The notes under the pieces: model-generated
The model's input: the letters and a program-made list of their open reading frames with translations, nothing else
The model's database searches: none
What the model was told of the DNA's origin: nothing
In this document: positions 1 to 10,285 of the stretch, piece after piece
Numbering within the stretch: position 1 is the stretch's first letter
How the letters are laid out: every line of letters starts with the position of its first letter
Assembly: GCA_009599575.1 (NCBI GenBank)
Contig: VWND01000013.1
Coordinates: 248,001 to 312,000, forward strand
Reading direction: 5' to 3'
DNA: 64,000 nucleotides
DNA from: Blumeriella jaapii
Lineage: Eukaryota; Ascomycota; Leotiomycetes; Helotiales; Drepanopezizaceae
Program-made: the position numbers and the translations under genes

Positions 1-2207
1 CCAGGACTGTCGAGTTTGCTGAACGCTGCTCGGACGCCGAGTTTCACGGCGAGGTAGATGTGTTCGGAGAAGAACATGGCGAGGAGGAGGCCCCAGACCT
101 TGATGTCCCACGGTGTTCCGGACGGGCCGAGACCGTTGCCGCTGAAGAGGTAGACGAGTGCCGCGGAAGTCAAACTTCCAAGCCAGGCGAGAAATCCCAA
201 GGCATCGAGCCAGGGACCAATGGAGTCACCTCTCCATGGTACAGGGCGTTGAGAGCCGAGGGCGATCTTGGTGGCATCGCCGCGGAGCTCGATCCAATTG
301 TTGACAAAAAAGGAGCAGCCTGTGAGGGGCCAGACGACGGAGAACAAAGATAGGTATCCTTATCTGGTTAGCAATGTCAAGCGAGATCGAGAGCCACGTA
401 CCGAATTGGACTATCATCTCTCTGAAGTCAATGGTCACATCATACGCAGCCAGCTCTGCCTCATCGCGCACCCGATCCAGGAAAGCAGCTTCCTCAGGAT
501 GGTCATTGATGGAAGCACCTGCTCCTCGCTTAGCAGCTCTGTCGGACCGGACCTCCTTGACCTTGTGAAAGACCTTTCTCGTGGCGAATGGAACGACAAC
601 TTCGAGCGCGAAACTGACCAGCTGGGCTGTGAATGTGAAGTAGATGACTTGCTTCTTCAGTCTCTCCGGGTTGATCTGAAATCCGACCTTTGGCGCTGAC
701 ATTTGCTTCTCGTTTTCAGCAAATGGTCTCACGGCCAGTTGAAAGACGTCGAGGTAGGGCACGATGATCTGTGCGAATGGAACGTAGACAAATGCGGTAA
801 GGATGATAGGGAGGTATGAAGTGATGAAATTTAGGATGAAGATCTTGGAAACCATAGCGTCCTCGTATGCTGATGGGTTTTAGTGTTGATGAGCGCTGAC
901 GGAGAGTTGCGCTGCTTACCATCTTGCGTTTCATAATTTTCCATGTCCGTTAATCGCGATGCAAAACCCGTCAAGAAGGTTGATAGTGCAGGCATCACAA
1001 CCGTCAAGATGATAGTGGGCAAGAAGACCTGGACAAATTAACACAGTAGTCTTTTCATAGCGGTATGCACTTACTAAGTACGTCTTGAATGGACCTTCGT
1101 AAACCTCCGAGATGAAAATCTCGATACCGAAGCAAGTCGCAATGAGACTACCAAGCATAAGAGCAGCGCCTATGGCGAATGGCACTTGCAACAGCTGTCT
1201 GGACAGCCTCTTCACAGGAGAGTATATCTTGACCTCCTCTCCGGTTACTGGATCCCGCATGATTGTCTCATGCTGGAAAGCTGGCCGCTTGCGCTGGATT
1301 TTGGACACTCCCCGCACTCCCCACTGGACAGCAAGATCCGTCTCCTGCTTCTTCCAGTACTCCACAAACACGATGGTCCACAGTGCGTTAACAACAGCAT
1401 ATGTTGGTGAGAACTTCGGAAGAATCAACCAGGCGAAGAAGCCAAAGCCGGCCGGGAATGTGAGGAAGAGGAAGTAGGACTGCAAGAAGGAAAAGTAAAA
1501 GGCGATCTTCTCTCCAAACTTGTCCTTGATCCGGGCCAAGTCCGAGGCATCCAAGAAGGTCTTCGAGGAAATATCCTTGAGCCAGGCTTTGTTGAACGTG
1601 TGATCGTGCAGAGCGAAGATCGACTCGACCCTCTTCCACTCCCCTTCCTTAGGGGTGATTCCGGCTCCACCATCGCTTGGGGATTTCGTGATCAGCAGGT
1701 ATGCCAATCGCAGACGCTCGGCTTCCGTCACGGGTTCGTCGTCGATGGCCTTCTGCATCTCCTTCTCCGGGGCCGCAGCTCGCACGCCGTACAGCCAGTC
1801 CTGGACTCTGGATCGATAGACCTCAGTCCTCAAGTGCGTCTCCGATGCCACCTTGACGAACACCAGCACCCCCCCATGTTCCCCTTGTCGAACTTCAGTG
1901 GACAAGCCCACATTGTTCAGAGCTTGGATCAGATGTGCGAACTGCTTTGAGGCCTCGAGCGTGCCTGTACACAATCAGCAGTCGAATGGGAAAGGTGGTA
2001 GGCAGGGCGACATGCTCGAATGTGATCGAGGTATTCGGGGCGTCAGCATGCGAAAATCGAGCACGTAGTCAACGCTGGGCCGGTCAGTCTTGATAGCTTG
2101 ATAGCAAGGTCGCATTGCCATATCATGGAGAGGTACAGTACGTACTCGAAGTTGGTGTGTAAGGCATTGCCCGCCACGGGCTCGTAGAGCGCCTTTACGG
2201 CAGCCAT
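1..2207 (-). CDS. ist2: TMEM16/anoctamin family membrane protein, Ist2-type (3' end beyond window)
   Basis: Fungal anoctamins are Ca2+-regulated lipid scramblases or ER-plasma membrane tethers. I assemble six exons: 2146-2207, 2052-2074, 1075-1964, 920-1028, 402-869 and 1-358. All phases agree and give 636 residues so far. The N-terminus holds the cytosolic VDYVLDFR motif. Several hydrophobic segments follow, including YFSFLQSYFLFLTFPAGFGF and NFITSYLPIILTAFVYVPF. The motifs DFREMIVQFG and NNWIELRGD carry acidic pairs (D/E three apart, E/D four apart) that match the Ca2+-binding positions of fungal TMEM16 scramblases, so Ca2+ binding is likely, by family inference. Intron 2 (1965-2051) fits only as GC-AG; the others are GT-AG of 43-71 nt. 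The start at 2207 is the ATG that opens the spliced frame. The gene is divergent from the phosphoesterase at 2714. The family call is secure; scramblase versus tether function is not resolved. Confidence 0.88.
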
Positions 2208-2713
2208 GATCCCTTCCCAGAGAATGGACGCGGTCTCGAGTGTGGAAGTTGCTGGCGCAGAAGGGGGGAATGAAGCTGAAGATGGAGATGGAGATGGAGT
2301 TGGAGTTGGAGAGGAAGAAGACGTAGAACAAACGACGCTCCCCGGAGGTGGCATACCACCCGCCCTCGTCCGCGGCAGCACAGCTGTGAGTGACGTCGAC
2401 GCTGTCAGCCAGCCACGCACGACAGGAGCTTCCATCAGCTTGGCGACTCGAAGATACACACGATCACGATAGAACCACCACCAACCACCAACCACCAACC
2501 GCCAACCGCCAACCTCGACGTCGCACAAGACACTCCTCCTGCTGCTTCAAATCTGTCTACAGCCAGCGAGCTCGAACTTGCTTCACATGCATCAATGACA
2601 GCAGGCATTCAAGGCATCGCCGCCGCCCTCTATCGCGCCCAACAACTGGTACCGGCACTGACGATAACGACGACGACGACGACGACGACGACGACATAGA
2701 CCCCTTGCCAACC
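2208..2713. promoter_or_regulatory. Divergent intergenic region between anoctamin and phosphoesterase genes
   Basis: These 506 bases separate two opposed start codons and must contain both promoters. They include short CAACC/CCAACCACC runs near 2475-2515 and a (GAC)n tract at about 2660-2697 just before the phosphoesterase ATG. I see no convincing TATA element. The open frames across this stretch look like low-complexity artefacts. Confidence 0.5.
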
Positions 2714-3736
2714 ATGGCGAAAACCTTCCAATGGCCCTGGTCGCGGCGCAAGAGTCTCTACAACCCTCCTACATTCCTCGACAGGATCCTCGATTCCCCG
2801 CTGCGCTTCGTAATCGCGACTCTCTACGCCCTTGTCCTCGGCCTCCGGGGCGCCCCCTTCAAGCCACGCAAAGACAAGCCCAGAATCAAGGTGGTCTGCA
2901 TCTCAGATACACACACGAACATCCAGGACATCCCGAATGGAGACGTTCTGATCCACGCGGGAGACTTGACGAATGCGGGGACGGTCACAGAGATACAGGC
3001 CCAGCTGGACTGGCTGGCATCGCTGCCCCATAGGGAGAAGATTGTCATTGCGGGAAACCATGATGGCTACTTCGATGCTAGATCCCGCATGGTCGAGGAC
3101 AAGGGGAAGCGGTTGAACTTCCAAACCCTGCATTATCTACAGGACAAATCCATCACGTTGAAGTTCAAGGGGGGGCGCAAGCTCAACTTCTATGGCAGCG
3201 GCGACGTTCCGAGATGTGGTGGGAAAGAGATGGCGTGCGTACTTGCGTTTGCGTGCTCGATTGCCTTGGAGCTAATTCAAGACAGGTTCCAATACGAGCG
3301 GCACGACGACCCTTGGGAAAATCGCATCCCTATACAGACTGACGTCCTCATCACCCACTCGCCTCCGCGATATCATCTCGACCTCGACCTCGGATGCGCC
3401 GGCCTACTGAGGGAAGTTTGGCGTGTGAAGCCACGGCTCCACGTTTTCGGGCACATACACTCGGGCTATGGCCGAGAGGCCGTCTTCTGGGACGAGTGCC
3501 AGGTTGCGTACGAACGCTTGATGGACAGACCGAGGGGTGGGGTTGTGGCAGATCTCATCCCGGGTCTTGCTTGGTGGGACGCCTTGATGGTGATCTACTA
3601 TGGCCTCAAGGGCATCCTGTGGCAGAGGCTGATGGTGGGGCCGAGAGGTGGGAATGGCGGCTTGATGGTCAACGCTGCGCTGGTCTACCAGAGTACCACG
3701 GATCTTGGGAACCGCCCTCAAGTCGTCGAGTTGTGA
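2714..3736 (+). CDS. Calcineurin-like metallophosphoesterase (MPPED-type)
   Basis: This is a dimetal phosphoesterase of unknown substrate. Two exons, 2714-3234 and 3286-3736, give 323 residues. The 51-nt intron is a multiple of three and stays open, so unspliced reading would hide it. Removing it restores the family segment GGKEMAFQYERHDDPW. Metal and catalytic motifs are complete: D65-x-H67 (SDTH), G83-D84, GNHD at 114-117, H198 in THSPP, and GHIH at 229-232. A hydrophobic stretch at about 32-45 suggests a membrane anchor. The start is the ATG in ACCATGG at 2714; upstream open sequence is low-complexity. Length and motif order match the MPPED1/rhamnogalacturonase-B-adjacent class common in ascomycetes. 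The biological role is unknown. Confidence 0.88.
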   Translation: MAKTFQWPWSRRKSLYNPPTFLDRILDSPLRFVIATLYALVLGLRGAPFKPRKDKPRIKVVCISDTHTNIQDIPNGDVLIHAGDLTNAGTVTEIQAQLDWLASLPHREKIVIAGNHDGYFDARSRMVEDKGKRLNFQTLHYLQDKSITLKFKGGRKLNFYGSGDVPRCGGKEMACVLAFACSIALELIQDRFQYERHDDPWENRIPIQTDVLITHSPPRYHLDLDLGCAGLLREVWRVKPRLHVFGHIHSGYGREAVFWDECQVAYERLMDRPRGGVVADLIPGLAWWDALMVIYYGLKGILWQRLMVGPRGGNGGLMVNAALVYQSTTDLGNRPQVVEL

Positions 3737-4619
3737 GAGCACCTTAAATTTCTCGAGACTTGATTTCAACGACCAAGCGATAGTACATACACATCGGATT
3801 CACAGCTAGCCCGGAACGGTCATGGAAACCTTGCCAACATGTGGGCGACTCGTGCTCGTGCCGATTACGCTTCGAAGCACTCACTTCCCTTTACAATGTT
3901 TCGCTTATGTTCATCCGGAGCGCGACTCGAAGCCTTTCTGTCCTTGGGCTAGAGCTTCGCCGTGGTGCCTCGAGATGCAAGTCCTTACCACTCAACCCGC
4001 TCGAGAGGTACTGTCTGTACCTATCGATGAAAAACGGTCTGAAGAGAAACAAAGAAAGAAAGAAAAGCGAGGGTCTTGGACCGAGCGCCGTGCTGGTTCC
4101 CATTTGAGAAATAACGACGAGTAGTAAAAGCACCTCCCGAGAGAAAACAAGTCCTGACTGAGCAAGGGCACTTTGTTTCACTTACTTTAGACGCTACGTA
4201 GTCTGGGTAGGTATGTACGGTATGTACGGTATGTACTAAGACCTATAAGTTTGGGATGTGGGTAAAGCATCTATGTATGCGTAAAAGATACAATTTTCGA
4301 TTCTTTAAAAATAATTTTTGCATTGCTTTAAAAGCAATATTTTCTTTTGCTCGTTCGACTTTTTTAAACCACGCCATATACGTACGAATAGTATTTCCAA
4401 AGCTCGCTGACGCTGGATTACAGACCGACATTCGGAAATCTGAATTCAACGTTACACGAATTCGTTATTTAGGTTTTATGTTTTTTTTAAAAAGCCTGGA
4501 GGTAAACTTGAAAAGAATTTTCTTTGGTCGCTTATCAATCGAAGCCTTTTACTACTGTAAATAATCATGCACAGCTCTTTCGGTTTTTGTAGTTTTTGCC
4601 GTTGTTTTTTTTTTCAATC
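3737..4619. other. Gene-poor, partly AT-rich flank of the degraded retroelement
   Basis: The first 400 bases are the phosphoesterase 3' region. From about 4240 the DNA turns AT-rich, with T and A runs, and holds only short unrelated open frames. A triplicate GTATGTACG-like motif lies near 4208-4236. I see no gene. Confidence 0.5.
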
Positions 4620-4802
4620 TGTTAACGAACCTTATTATTTCCCTTGAGATACGGACAGAGAGCTGGAAGGAGGGAGGCTCTCAGGGCGAACCATACAGTA
4701 CTATGGTACAGTAAATACTGTACTGTACAACCCCTGCACGGGACTAAGCCCGAACTGAAACGAATAGCCGAAGCCTAACAGCCGAAAGGCCAGGCCGTTA
4801 CA
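4620..4802 (-). repeat. LTR-like repeat, 3' copy of a degraded minus-strand retroelement
   Basis: Read on the minus strand, the element starts TGTAACGGCC and ends GGTTCGTTAACA, so its ends are TG...CA and nearly inverted. It shares GAAATA..AAGGTTCGT and the GGCTNAGTCCCG block with the copy at 6432-6529. On the minus strand it is immediately preceded by a purine run (4803-4827), as expected for a polypurine tract next to a 3' LTR. Confidence 0.6.
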
Positions 4803-4827
4803 CTCACCACCCCCCCCCCCCCTCTTA
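4803..4827 (-). promoter_or_regulatory. Putative polypurine tract of the retroelement
   Basis: On the minus strand this reads TAAGAG, a G run, then TGGTGAG, ending at the TG of the LTR-like repeat. Its position and purine content fit a plus-strand priming site. The homopolymer length may not be exact. Confidence 0.5.
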
Positions 4828-6061
4828 AATAAAGCTGGCCTCCAGCTGAACAAAAATAAACCGAGAGTTCGGCACACTGCTAAATGAATGAATGACTGCA
4901 ATTGCAGTCAAAATGGATGAAAACCATTCGTGAAAATTCCACTCTGAACCGTCTGAAAGCTCGTCGGCTAGCGCAGCCTGAATATCAGCTTTGCTTTCGT
5001 TTCCGTACAACCCGATTGCAGCCATTTGCTTTCTTATCAGAACTTCAGAATGATGATAAGGATGATAATGTTTCACGTCAGGAGGGGCAAAGCCACCTCG
5101 GCCTCCCGTAGGACACAGGACGTGCTAAGCTGGGGAAATCTGTATACAGGAGACCCTCGAGAAAGCAATTGTTTAAAAGAAATGTTTGGCCAGTGAGCCC
5201 GCTGTTTGAGCCCTTCCTCTGCAGGCGGGATGGTTCTCCATAGTGTTTGTGGAGCGACCCTCGATGGTTCCAAAGATTACATAGTCCGCAATCCAGTGAT
5301 TTGTTCCGCCGCATCTGGCGCAATTGCTCGTACGGCGCCAATGTTTTGTTCGAGCTATCGACGAACAAAAAGCTTTAGGCAAAACTGTGCATTTCTGCTC
5401 TACAGTACAGTAAGGTCGAAATTTCGTTTGTGTTGATTGCATCTGAAACTTCGATTGCTCCTAACCTGTTGCTAGGTTCGAGCCTCTTTCGGTTTTCCTC
5501 GATTTGGATTATATTCTTGGGGTCGCCAGCGTCGTGCGTCAGCCTGCGGGTCAGTAGCGTATACGTACGCATATGTGCCCGTCGCCAGAGGGGTAGCGTT
5601 TCGAGAGGTGTTGGGTGGGGGGCTGGCCACCGGAAAAAAGAACAAGAAGAAGGACCGAATTTGGCTGGGCCTACATTGACTGACCGAAAGCCCGAACCCG
5701 TTCGAACGTTGCAAGAATGCAATATGTGCAGCCCAAGTGGCGGGTAAATCCATATGGCCTCAGAGTAGCCTTTTCACCGGGTCGGCTAGACCATCCCAAA
5801 AGGTCGATTCGTATTTAGCTTTAGTTGAGGGGCACCAAGGATCCACCGAATTCGGCAAGGGCGAGTAAACACGGCCTGGGTCGACGATTTTTTGGTCAGA
5901 TCGTCGAATCGTATGTCGTGTTTTTCAAGTTGCTGCTCGAGTTCTAGGATGCGTTGCTGCATGTGTAATTGAATCAGACTTGCGGCGCCTTTTTGAAACG
6001 GTGTAGATACAGCTGTATGACGTGGCGACTCTAGAGGCGAATGAATCGAATGAGTAAACAA
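4825..6061 (-). pseudogene. Degraded Gag-like coding region of an LTR retrotransposon
   Basis: Minus-strand frames at 6061-5786, 5753-5375, 5442-5173 and 5076-4825 lie end to end between two LTR-like repeats. The first has a coiled-coil-like LHMQQRILELEQQLEKHD segment. The third contains CARCGGTNHW followed by Tyr where a CCHC zinc knuckle would have its last Cys. This fits C-to-T type decay on one strand (RIP-like). No protease, integrase or reverse-transcriptase motif is visible, so the element is internally deleted or was a short non-autonomous one. Assignment to Gag rests on the zinc-knuckle remnant and the LTR context, not on overall similarity. Confidence 0.5.
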
Positions 6062-6431
6062 AGGGGAGGTTGGTGCTGTAGTAGCTGTCGAGGGTGCTTT
6101 TGTGCCGGAAGCACCAAGTCATCAGTAGGAGTAGTCTTGTGAAAGAATTGCAAAGCAGTTGCTAATCGTACTGAACGCTAGTAGGGCAGTAGCGTACGAA
6201 AGGGAGCAATTATCGTAGTAACAGAAGGTGGCGGCGCAATTGATCGGAAGCGCCTGGAACAATGAATGGTGTCATGGGTCGGAAACACCAGAACGATGCA
6301 TGGGTGAGTAGAGTAGTCGGTTAAATGGTTCAAAAAGTCAATACATTCAAAACAAACGATGATAAGGCCAGCAAACCAATCTCAATAAGTCCAAAATATA
6401 CGACGCTACCCCAAACGAAGGGTCTGCATAA

Positions 6432-6529
6432 TGTGACGAACCTTATATATTTCCCATAAGATACTGTACAGTAGAACACCTGCGGGACTGAGCCAGAGCT
6501 ATAAGGAACAGCCGAACATGGCCGTTACA
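6432..6529 (-). repeat. LTR-like repeat, 5' copy, possibly nested in a longer 6432-6716 element
   Basis: The minus-strand copy runs TGTAACGGCC to GTTCGTCACA and contains a TATATAAGG box near its end, as LTR promoters do. It aligns with 4620-4802 but lacks an internal piece. A larger unit, 6432-6716, is bounded by perfect 8-bp inverted ends (TGTGACGA and TCGTCACA), which suggests a duplicated or composite LTR. I found no target-site duplication. Confidence 0.5.
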
Positions 6530-6716
6530 ATTAGCATACTGGAACTTAAACAGCCGAAACGCTCTTGTGATGACATAATAGTGACGACACGCAAGCTGGA
6601 GAAATAGATAGGCGAATATCAAGCTGCAGAAAACCGGAAGAAACATTTACAGTAAAGTTCAAGGTTCGGTGGCATAGAGGCCGAAGCCCGAAGGCCGAAC
6701 AGGCCTTGTCGTCACA

Positions 6717-7052
6717 GTTATAACTTGGAAAATGGTTTCTTTTGAGCAAAACATGATTGTTGGCCGTTAATATTAAGACAAAAATCAGACTAGAAAAAGA
6801 ATAGCTTGTATTTGAAAAACTTTTAATAAAGCCCGGTACGTCAAAATTACAGGTGGAATTTTCGGTTGTTTTTTATTGCTATTACTGTAGCTTGCTGGAC
6901 GTAGGTTGAACCTTTTTTAAGCCGCAAAAGTAAAGTTTAGATAAATCGGCTATTGTAGTGTAGTCAGGGCGAGAACCTGCACAAGAGTGGAGGCTGTTTG
7001 TATGCACGGACCAGATAGCCGAGAACTATTCGCCCTTCCTTCCTATAGCTTG
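6717..7052. other. AT-rich intergenic spacer
   Basis: AT-rich sequence follows the LTR-like element and leads into the decarboxylase promoter. No gene is apparent. Confidence 0.5.
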
Positions 7053-7060
7053 TATAAAAG
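7053..7060 (+). promoter_or_regulatory. TATA box of the decarboxylase gene
   Basis: TATAAAAG lies 86 bp upstream of the chosen ATG at 7146, a typical fungal core-promoter distance. It is followed by a pyrimidine-rich stretch. Confidence 0.55.
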
Positions 7061-7145
7061 ATCAATATCATCGCCCTTTTCTGAGAACAACGATACATGT
7101 TCATCTCCTTGTGATTCTCCTTGTGATTCTACCTTTGCAATCAAG

Positions 7146-9086
7146 ATGAATTCGACACAGTTCAGGGAGGCTGCTACCTCAGCAATTGACGAGAGTTCGT
7201 GCTCCTTGAATTATGTGCCATCTTAGATACCTTAACTAACACCACCAGTTGTCAAGTATTACAACACGATTGAGGAGCGAAGAGTGCTTTCAGATGTCGA
7301 GCCTGGCTACCTCAAGAAGCTCCTCCCAGAAGGTCCACCACGAGATGGAGAGTCATGGGCAGACATCCAGAAGGATATCGAGAGCAAGATCATGCCCGGG
7401 CTCACTCATTGGCAATTGCGCTCTACCAGAACATAGGCCATAGCTGACCTCCGTAGGCAATCCCCGAATTTCATGGCTTTCTTCCCCGCGTCTTCCTCCT
7501 TCCCCGGCATGTTGGGCGAGCTCTACTCGGCAGCCTTCACACTGCCAGCATTCAACTGGATCTGTTCCCCTGCTGTCACCGAACTCGAGGTTGTAGTCCT
7601 TGACTGGCTGGCGAAGCTCCTGAACCTGCCCGACTGCTATCTCTCGACGAGCCGCGGAGGAGGGGTCATACAGGGCTCGGCCTCCGAGGCAGTTGTCACG
7701 ACCATGGTCGCTGCGAGGGAAAAATACCTGCGCGAGACAACAGCACACCTGTCAGGGCTGGAGCTGGAAAATGCCATTGCGCACAAGAGGAGCAGAATGG
7801 TGGCGTTGGGGAGTGAGGCCGCGCACAGCTCTACTCAGAAGGCGGCGCAAATAACCGGGGTCCGATTCCGCTCGATACCGGTCTCGAAGAAGAATCGTTT
7901 TGCCCTGCTCGGCTCTGACCTGGCGGAAATGTTGGAACAGTGCAATGCGGAAGGCTTGGAGCCGTTCTTCCTCACCACCACGCTCGGCACGACTACTACC
8001 TGCGCCGTGGATGATTTTGGGTCCATCGCAGCCACGTTGGCGAGATGTGCGCCTCCCAATGCACCCGGCGAGATCTGGGTGCATGTTGATGCTGCATACG
8101 CCGGTGCCGCCCTGGTGTGCCCTGAGTACCAGCATCTCACTGCTGCATTCGAGCACTTCCACTCCTTCGACATGAACATGCACAAGTGGCTCCTGACCAA
8201 CTTCGATGCCTCGTGCCTGTACGTGAGGGAGAGGAAAGACCTGATCGACGCCCTGTCCATCATACCCAGCTACCTACGCAACGAATTCTCGGAAAGCGGT
8301 CGGGTTACGGATTACCGCGACTGGCAGATCCCCCTTGGGAGACGATTCCGGAGCTTGAAGATCTGGTTTGTGCTGCGCACATACGGTGTCAATGGGCTGC
8401 AAGCACACATCAGGAAGCATGTCAAGCTGGGGGAGACGTTTGCCGATCTGCTCAAGACGAGGACGGATCTGTTTCGTATTGTGGCTGGACCGGATTTTGC
8501 GCTTACCGTCTTCGTCATCGTCCCGAAGGTTGCGGCCACGACTGAGCAGGACGCGCTCACCAAAGACGTCTATGAGCTGATCAACAAGAGGGGCGAGATC
8601 TATCTCACCTCGAGCGTTGTTGGTGGGGAATACGTGATCCGGGTCGTCAGTGCGAACCCGATGGCGGAGGAGAGGTTCCTGAGGAAGGCCTTTGATATAT
8701 TGGTCGATACTGTGGAGGAGCGTCGGGACGGAAGACTGTGTAAGAGGGGTGTTGATGGCGCCGTGATGAATGGAAAGGGAGAGAATGGAGGGGTTGATGT
8801 GATGAATGGAAAGGGAGAGAGTGTTGATGGCGCTATGATGAATGGAAAGGGAGAGAATGGAGAGGTTGCTGTGATGAATGGAAAGGGAGAGAATGGAGAG
8901 GTTGCTGTGATGAATGGAAAGGGAGAGGGTGTTGGAAAGGTTGCTGTGATGAATGGAAAGGGAGAGAGTGTTGATGGCGCTGTGGTGAATGGAAAGGGAG
9001 AGAATGGAGAATTTGCTGTGATGAATGGAAAGGGAGAGGGTGTTGGAGAGGTTGCTGTGTTGAACGGAGATGTAGCCACCAGATAG
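7146..9086 (+). CDS. PLP-dependent aromatic-L-amino-acid-type decarboxylase with repetitive C-terminal tail
   Basis: A group II decarboxylase. Substrate could be tryptophan, tyrosine, dopa or phenylalanine and is not determined. Exons 7146-7194, 7249-7411 and 7457-9086 give 613 residues. Splicing yields AIDEIVKYYNTIEERR and LTHWQSPNFMAFFP, the expected N-terminal family segments. Intron 1 is GT-AG (54 nt, CTTAACTAAC branch). Intron 2 (45 nt) fits only with a GC donor, and GGCAAT is repeated at both of its ends. The cofactor lysine is K314 in NMHKWLLTNFD, and HVDAAYAG supplies the Asp that contacts the PLP ring nitrogen. The canonical domain ends near residue 495. Residues 501-613 are eight imperfect copies of a roughly 9-17 residue unit around MNGKGE, unusual for the family. 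The family call is firm. Confidence 0.9.
8745..9083 (+). repeat. In-frame coding minisatellite (MNGKGE repeats)
   Basis: Tandem units of about 27-48 bp are built on GTGATGAATGGAAAGGGAGA. They encode eight copies of (M/V)NGKGE with alternating spacers such as NGEVAV, SVDGA and GVG. The reading frame is maintained throughout, which suggests the tail is translated and tolerated. Confidence 0.9.
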
Positions 9087-9809
9087 GTCGATGTTCACCG
9101 AGAACCGAGAATTCCGACCCTAGTTGTGCTATGAAACAATTTTGGGCTATTCAATGCCGTTTTGGCCTTGTAAATAGACAAAGCAAGACTCCCATCCAGA
9201 GATAGGAGAAAGCATGAAGTGTTCAGAAATCTAACAGGCATTTCATCTCGTTATTGTACGTAGAGTACAGCACAGTATCAAATTTCTCCAGTGAGATGGC
9301 AGCTGTCCCCCTTCTTCTCAGGACTCGAAAGAGCCAATGCTAGCCCCAATAATTATGTGCAACTTAAATGCTGGGGCCGCTCGCTCGAATCGTTGCTTGC
9401 TGCCGCTGCTGCTGCTGAAGTAAATACAAACGTTGGCTCCCAAAGACACCGAACCCAGCAGAAAGTAGCAAGAAAGTCAGTGCGCTCCGCGCGCGTAAAA
9501 GCAAGCAAGAGAAAGCCTACACGAGCGGGCGCGTGATGCAAGACCAGACATCATTCGAGAAAGAATGGATTCCTGAAACAACAAACACGGTCTCTCCTGT
9601 TCTGTTCTCGGTTGGTTGGTTTGTCTTCAGCGAGACAGAAAGATCGCTCGCTCGCTTAGCAGGTTGACGGGGATGCCGCTCTCGCGGGGCATTTGAAAGA
9701 GGGGCAACTAATTGCGTGCGGGCCTGGCAGAATTTTTGGGTACGGTCTTAGTACCGCGCACTGGCTGGCTGAACATCTGTTCCGAGCTTCAACTACAGCT
9801 TGGTTTCCT
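9087..9809. other. Intergenic region before tRNA-Asn
   Basis: No coding signal. It contains a short CTGCCGCTGCTGCTGCTG run and a TACGTAGAGTACAG-type motif. Open frames here are short and compositionally random. Confidence 0.5.
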
Positions 9810-9904
9810 TCCCTCGTGGCGCAATTGGCTAGCGCGTTCGACTGTTACGAAGTAACACTCGCACTGCAATCGAGAGGTTGGTGGTTCGAGCCCACCCGAG
9901 GGAG
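9810..9904 (+). tRNA. tRNA-Asn (anticodon GTT) with a 21-nt intron
   Basis: The acceptor stem TCCCTCG pairs with CGAGGGA. The D arm is GCGC-AATTGGCTA-GCGC. The anticodon stem TTCGA pairs with TCGAG (one G-U). The T arm is GGTGG-TTCGAGC-CCACC. The anticodon GTT is at 9844-9846. A roughly 21-nt intron (9848-9868) follows position 37, where eukaryotic tRNA introns sit. Removing it gives the usual CTGTTAATC anticodon loop of tRNA-Asn. Internal A and B box sequences are present. T-rich terminator-like runs follow at 9916-9932. Confidence 0.88.
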
Positions 9905-9915
9905 ACTAAACATTT

Positions 9916-9932
9916 ATTTTTTGGATTTTTTT
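9916..9932 (+). terminator. T-rich Pol III terminator-like run after tRNA-Asn
   Basis: T stretches begin about 12 nt after the tRNA 3' end, as expected for Pol III termination. Confidence 0.5.
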
Positions 9933-10285
9933 GGTCCCTTCTTCTCTCTTTTCCTTCTTTTCTCTCCGGTAAGCGGTACGGTATTTATTTATTGGTAGAG
10001 GATGTGGCATCTCGAACGCATCACTCACTCCGTCGTTTTGCTGGCTGAGGTGTTTTTTTTCTTCTTCCTTCATGAATCACTCGTGATACAAATCGATTTC
10101 TACAACATGGAGATGTTGCAAAGATCTGATTCTTCAGGTGGGATCACCTGACTTGACCATCCTTGATCACCTGACTCGACTATCAACAGTCACATGACTC
10201 GGCTCTCTCCTTAGCGCATTTCCTCCATCGCCTTTCGGCCCCCACCCCATCACGTGCGACACCCGCTTGGCACACATGACCCAGG
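9933..10285. other. Spacer and promoter region of bre2
   Basis: It contains a triplicated GATCACCTGACT(C/T)GA-type motif at about 10139-10200 (GGATCACCTGACTTGAC, GATCACCTGACTCGAC, CACATGACTCGG). The E-box/ACGTGAC-like copies could be transcription-factor sites upstream of bre2. No factor can be named. Confidence 0.4.

Noticed and set aside
9693..9998. 101-codon frame over the tRNA
   Set aside because: It overlaps the tRNA-Asn gene; the Pol III gene explains the sequence.
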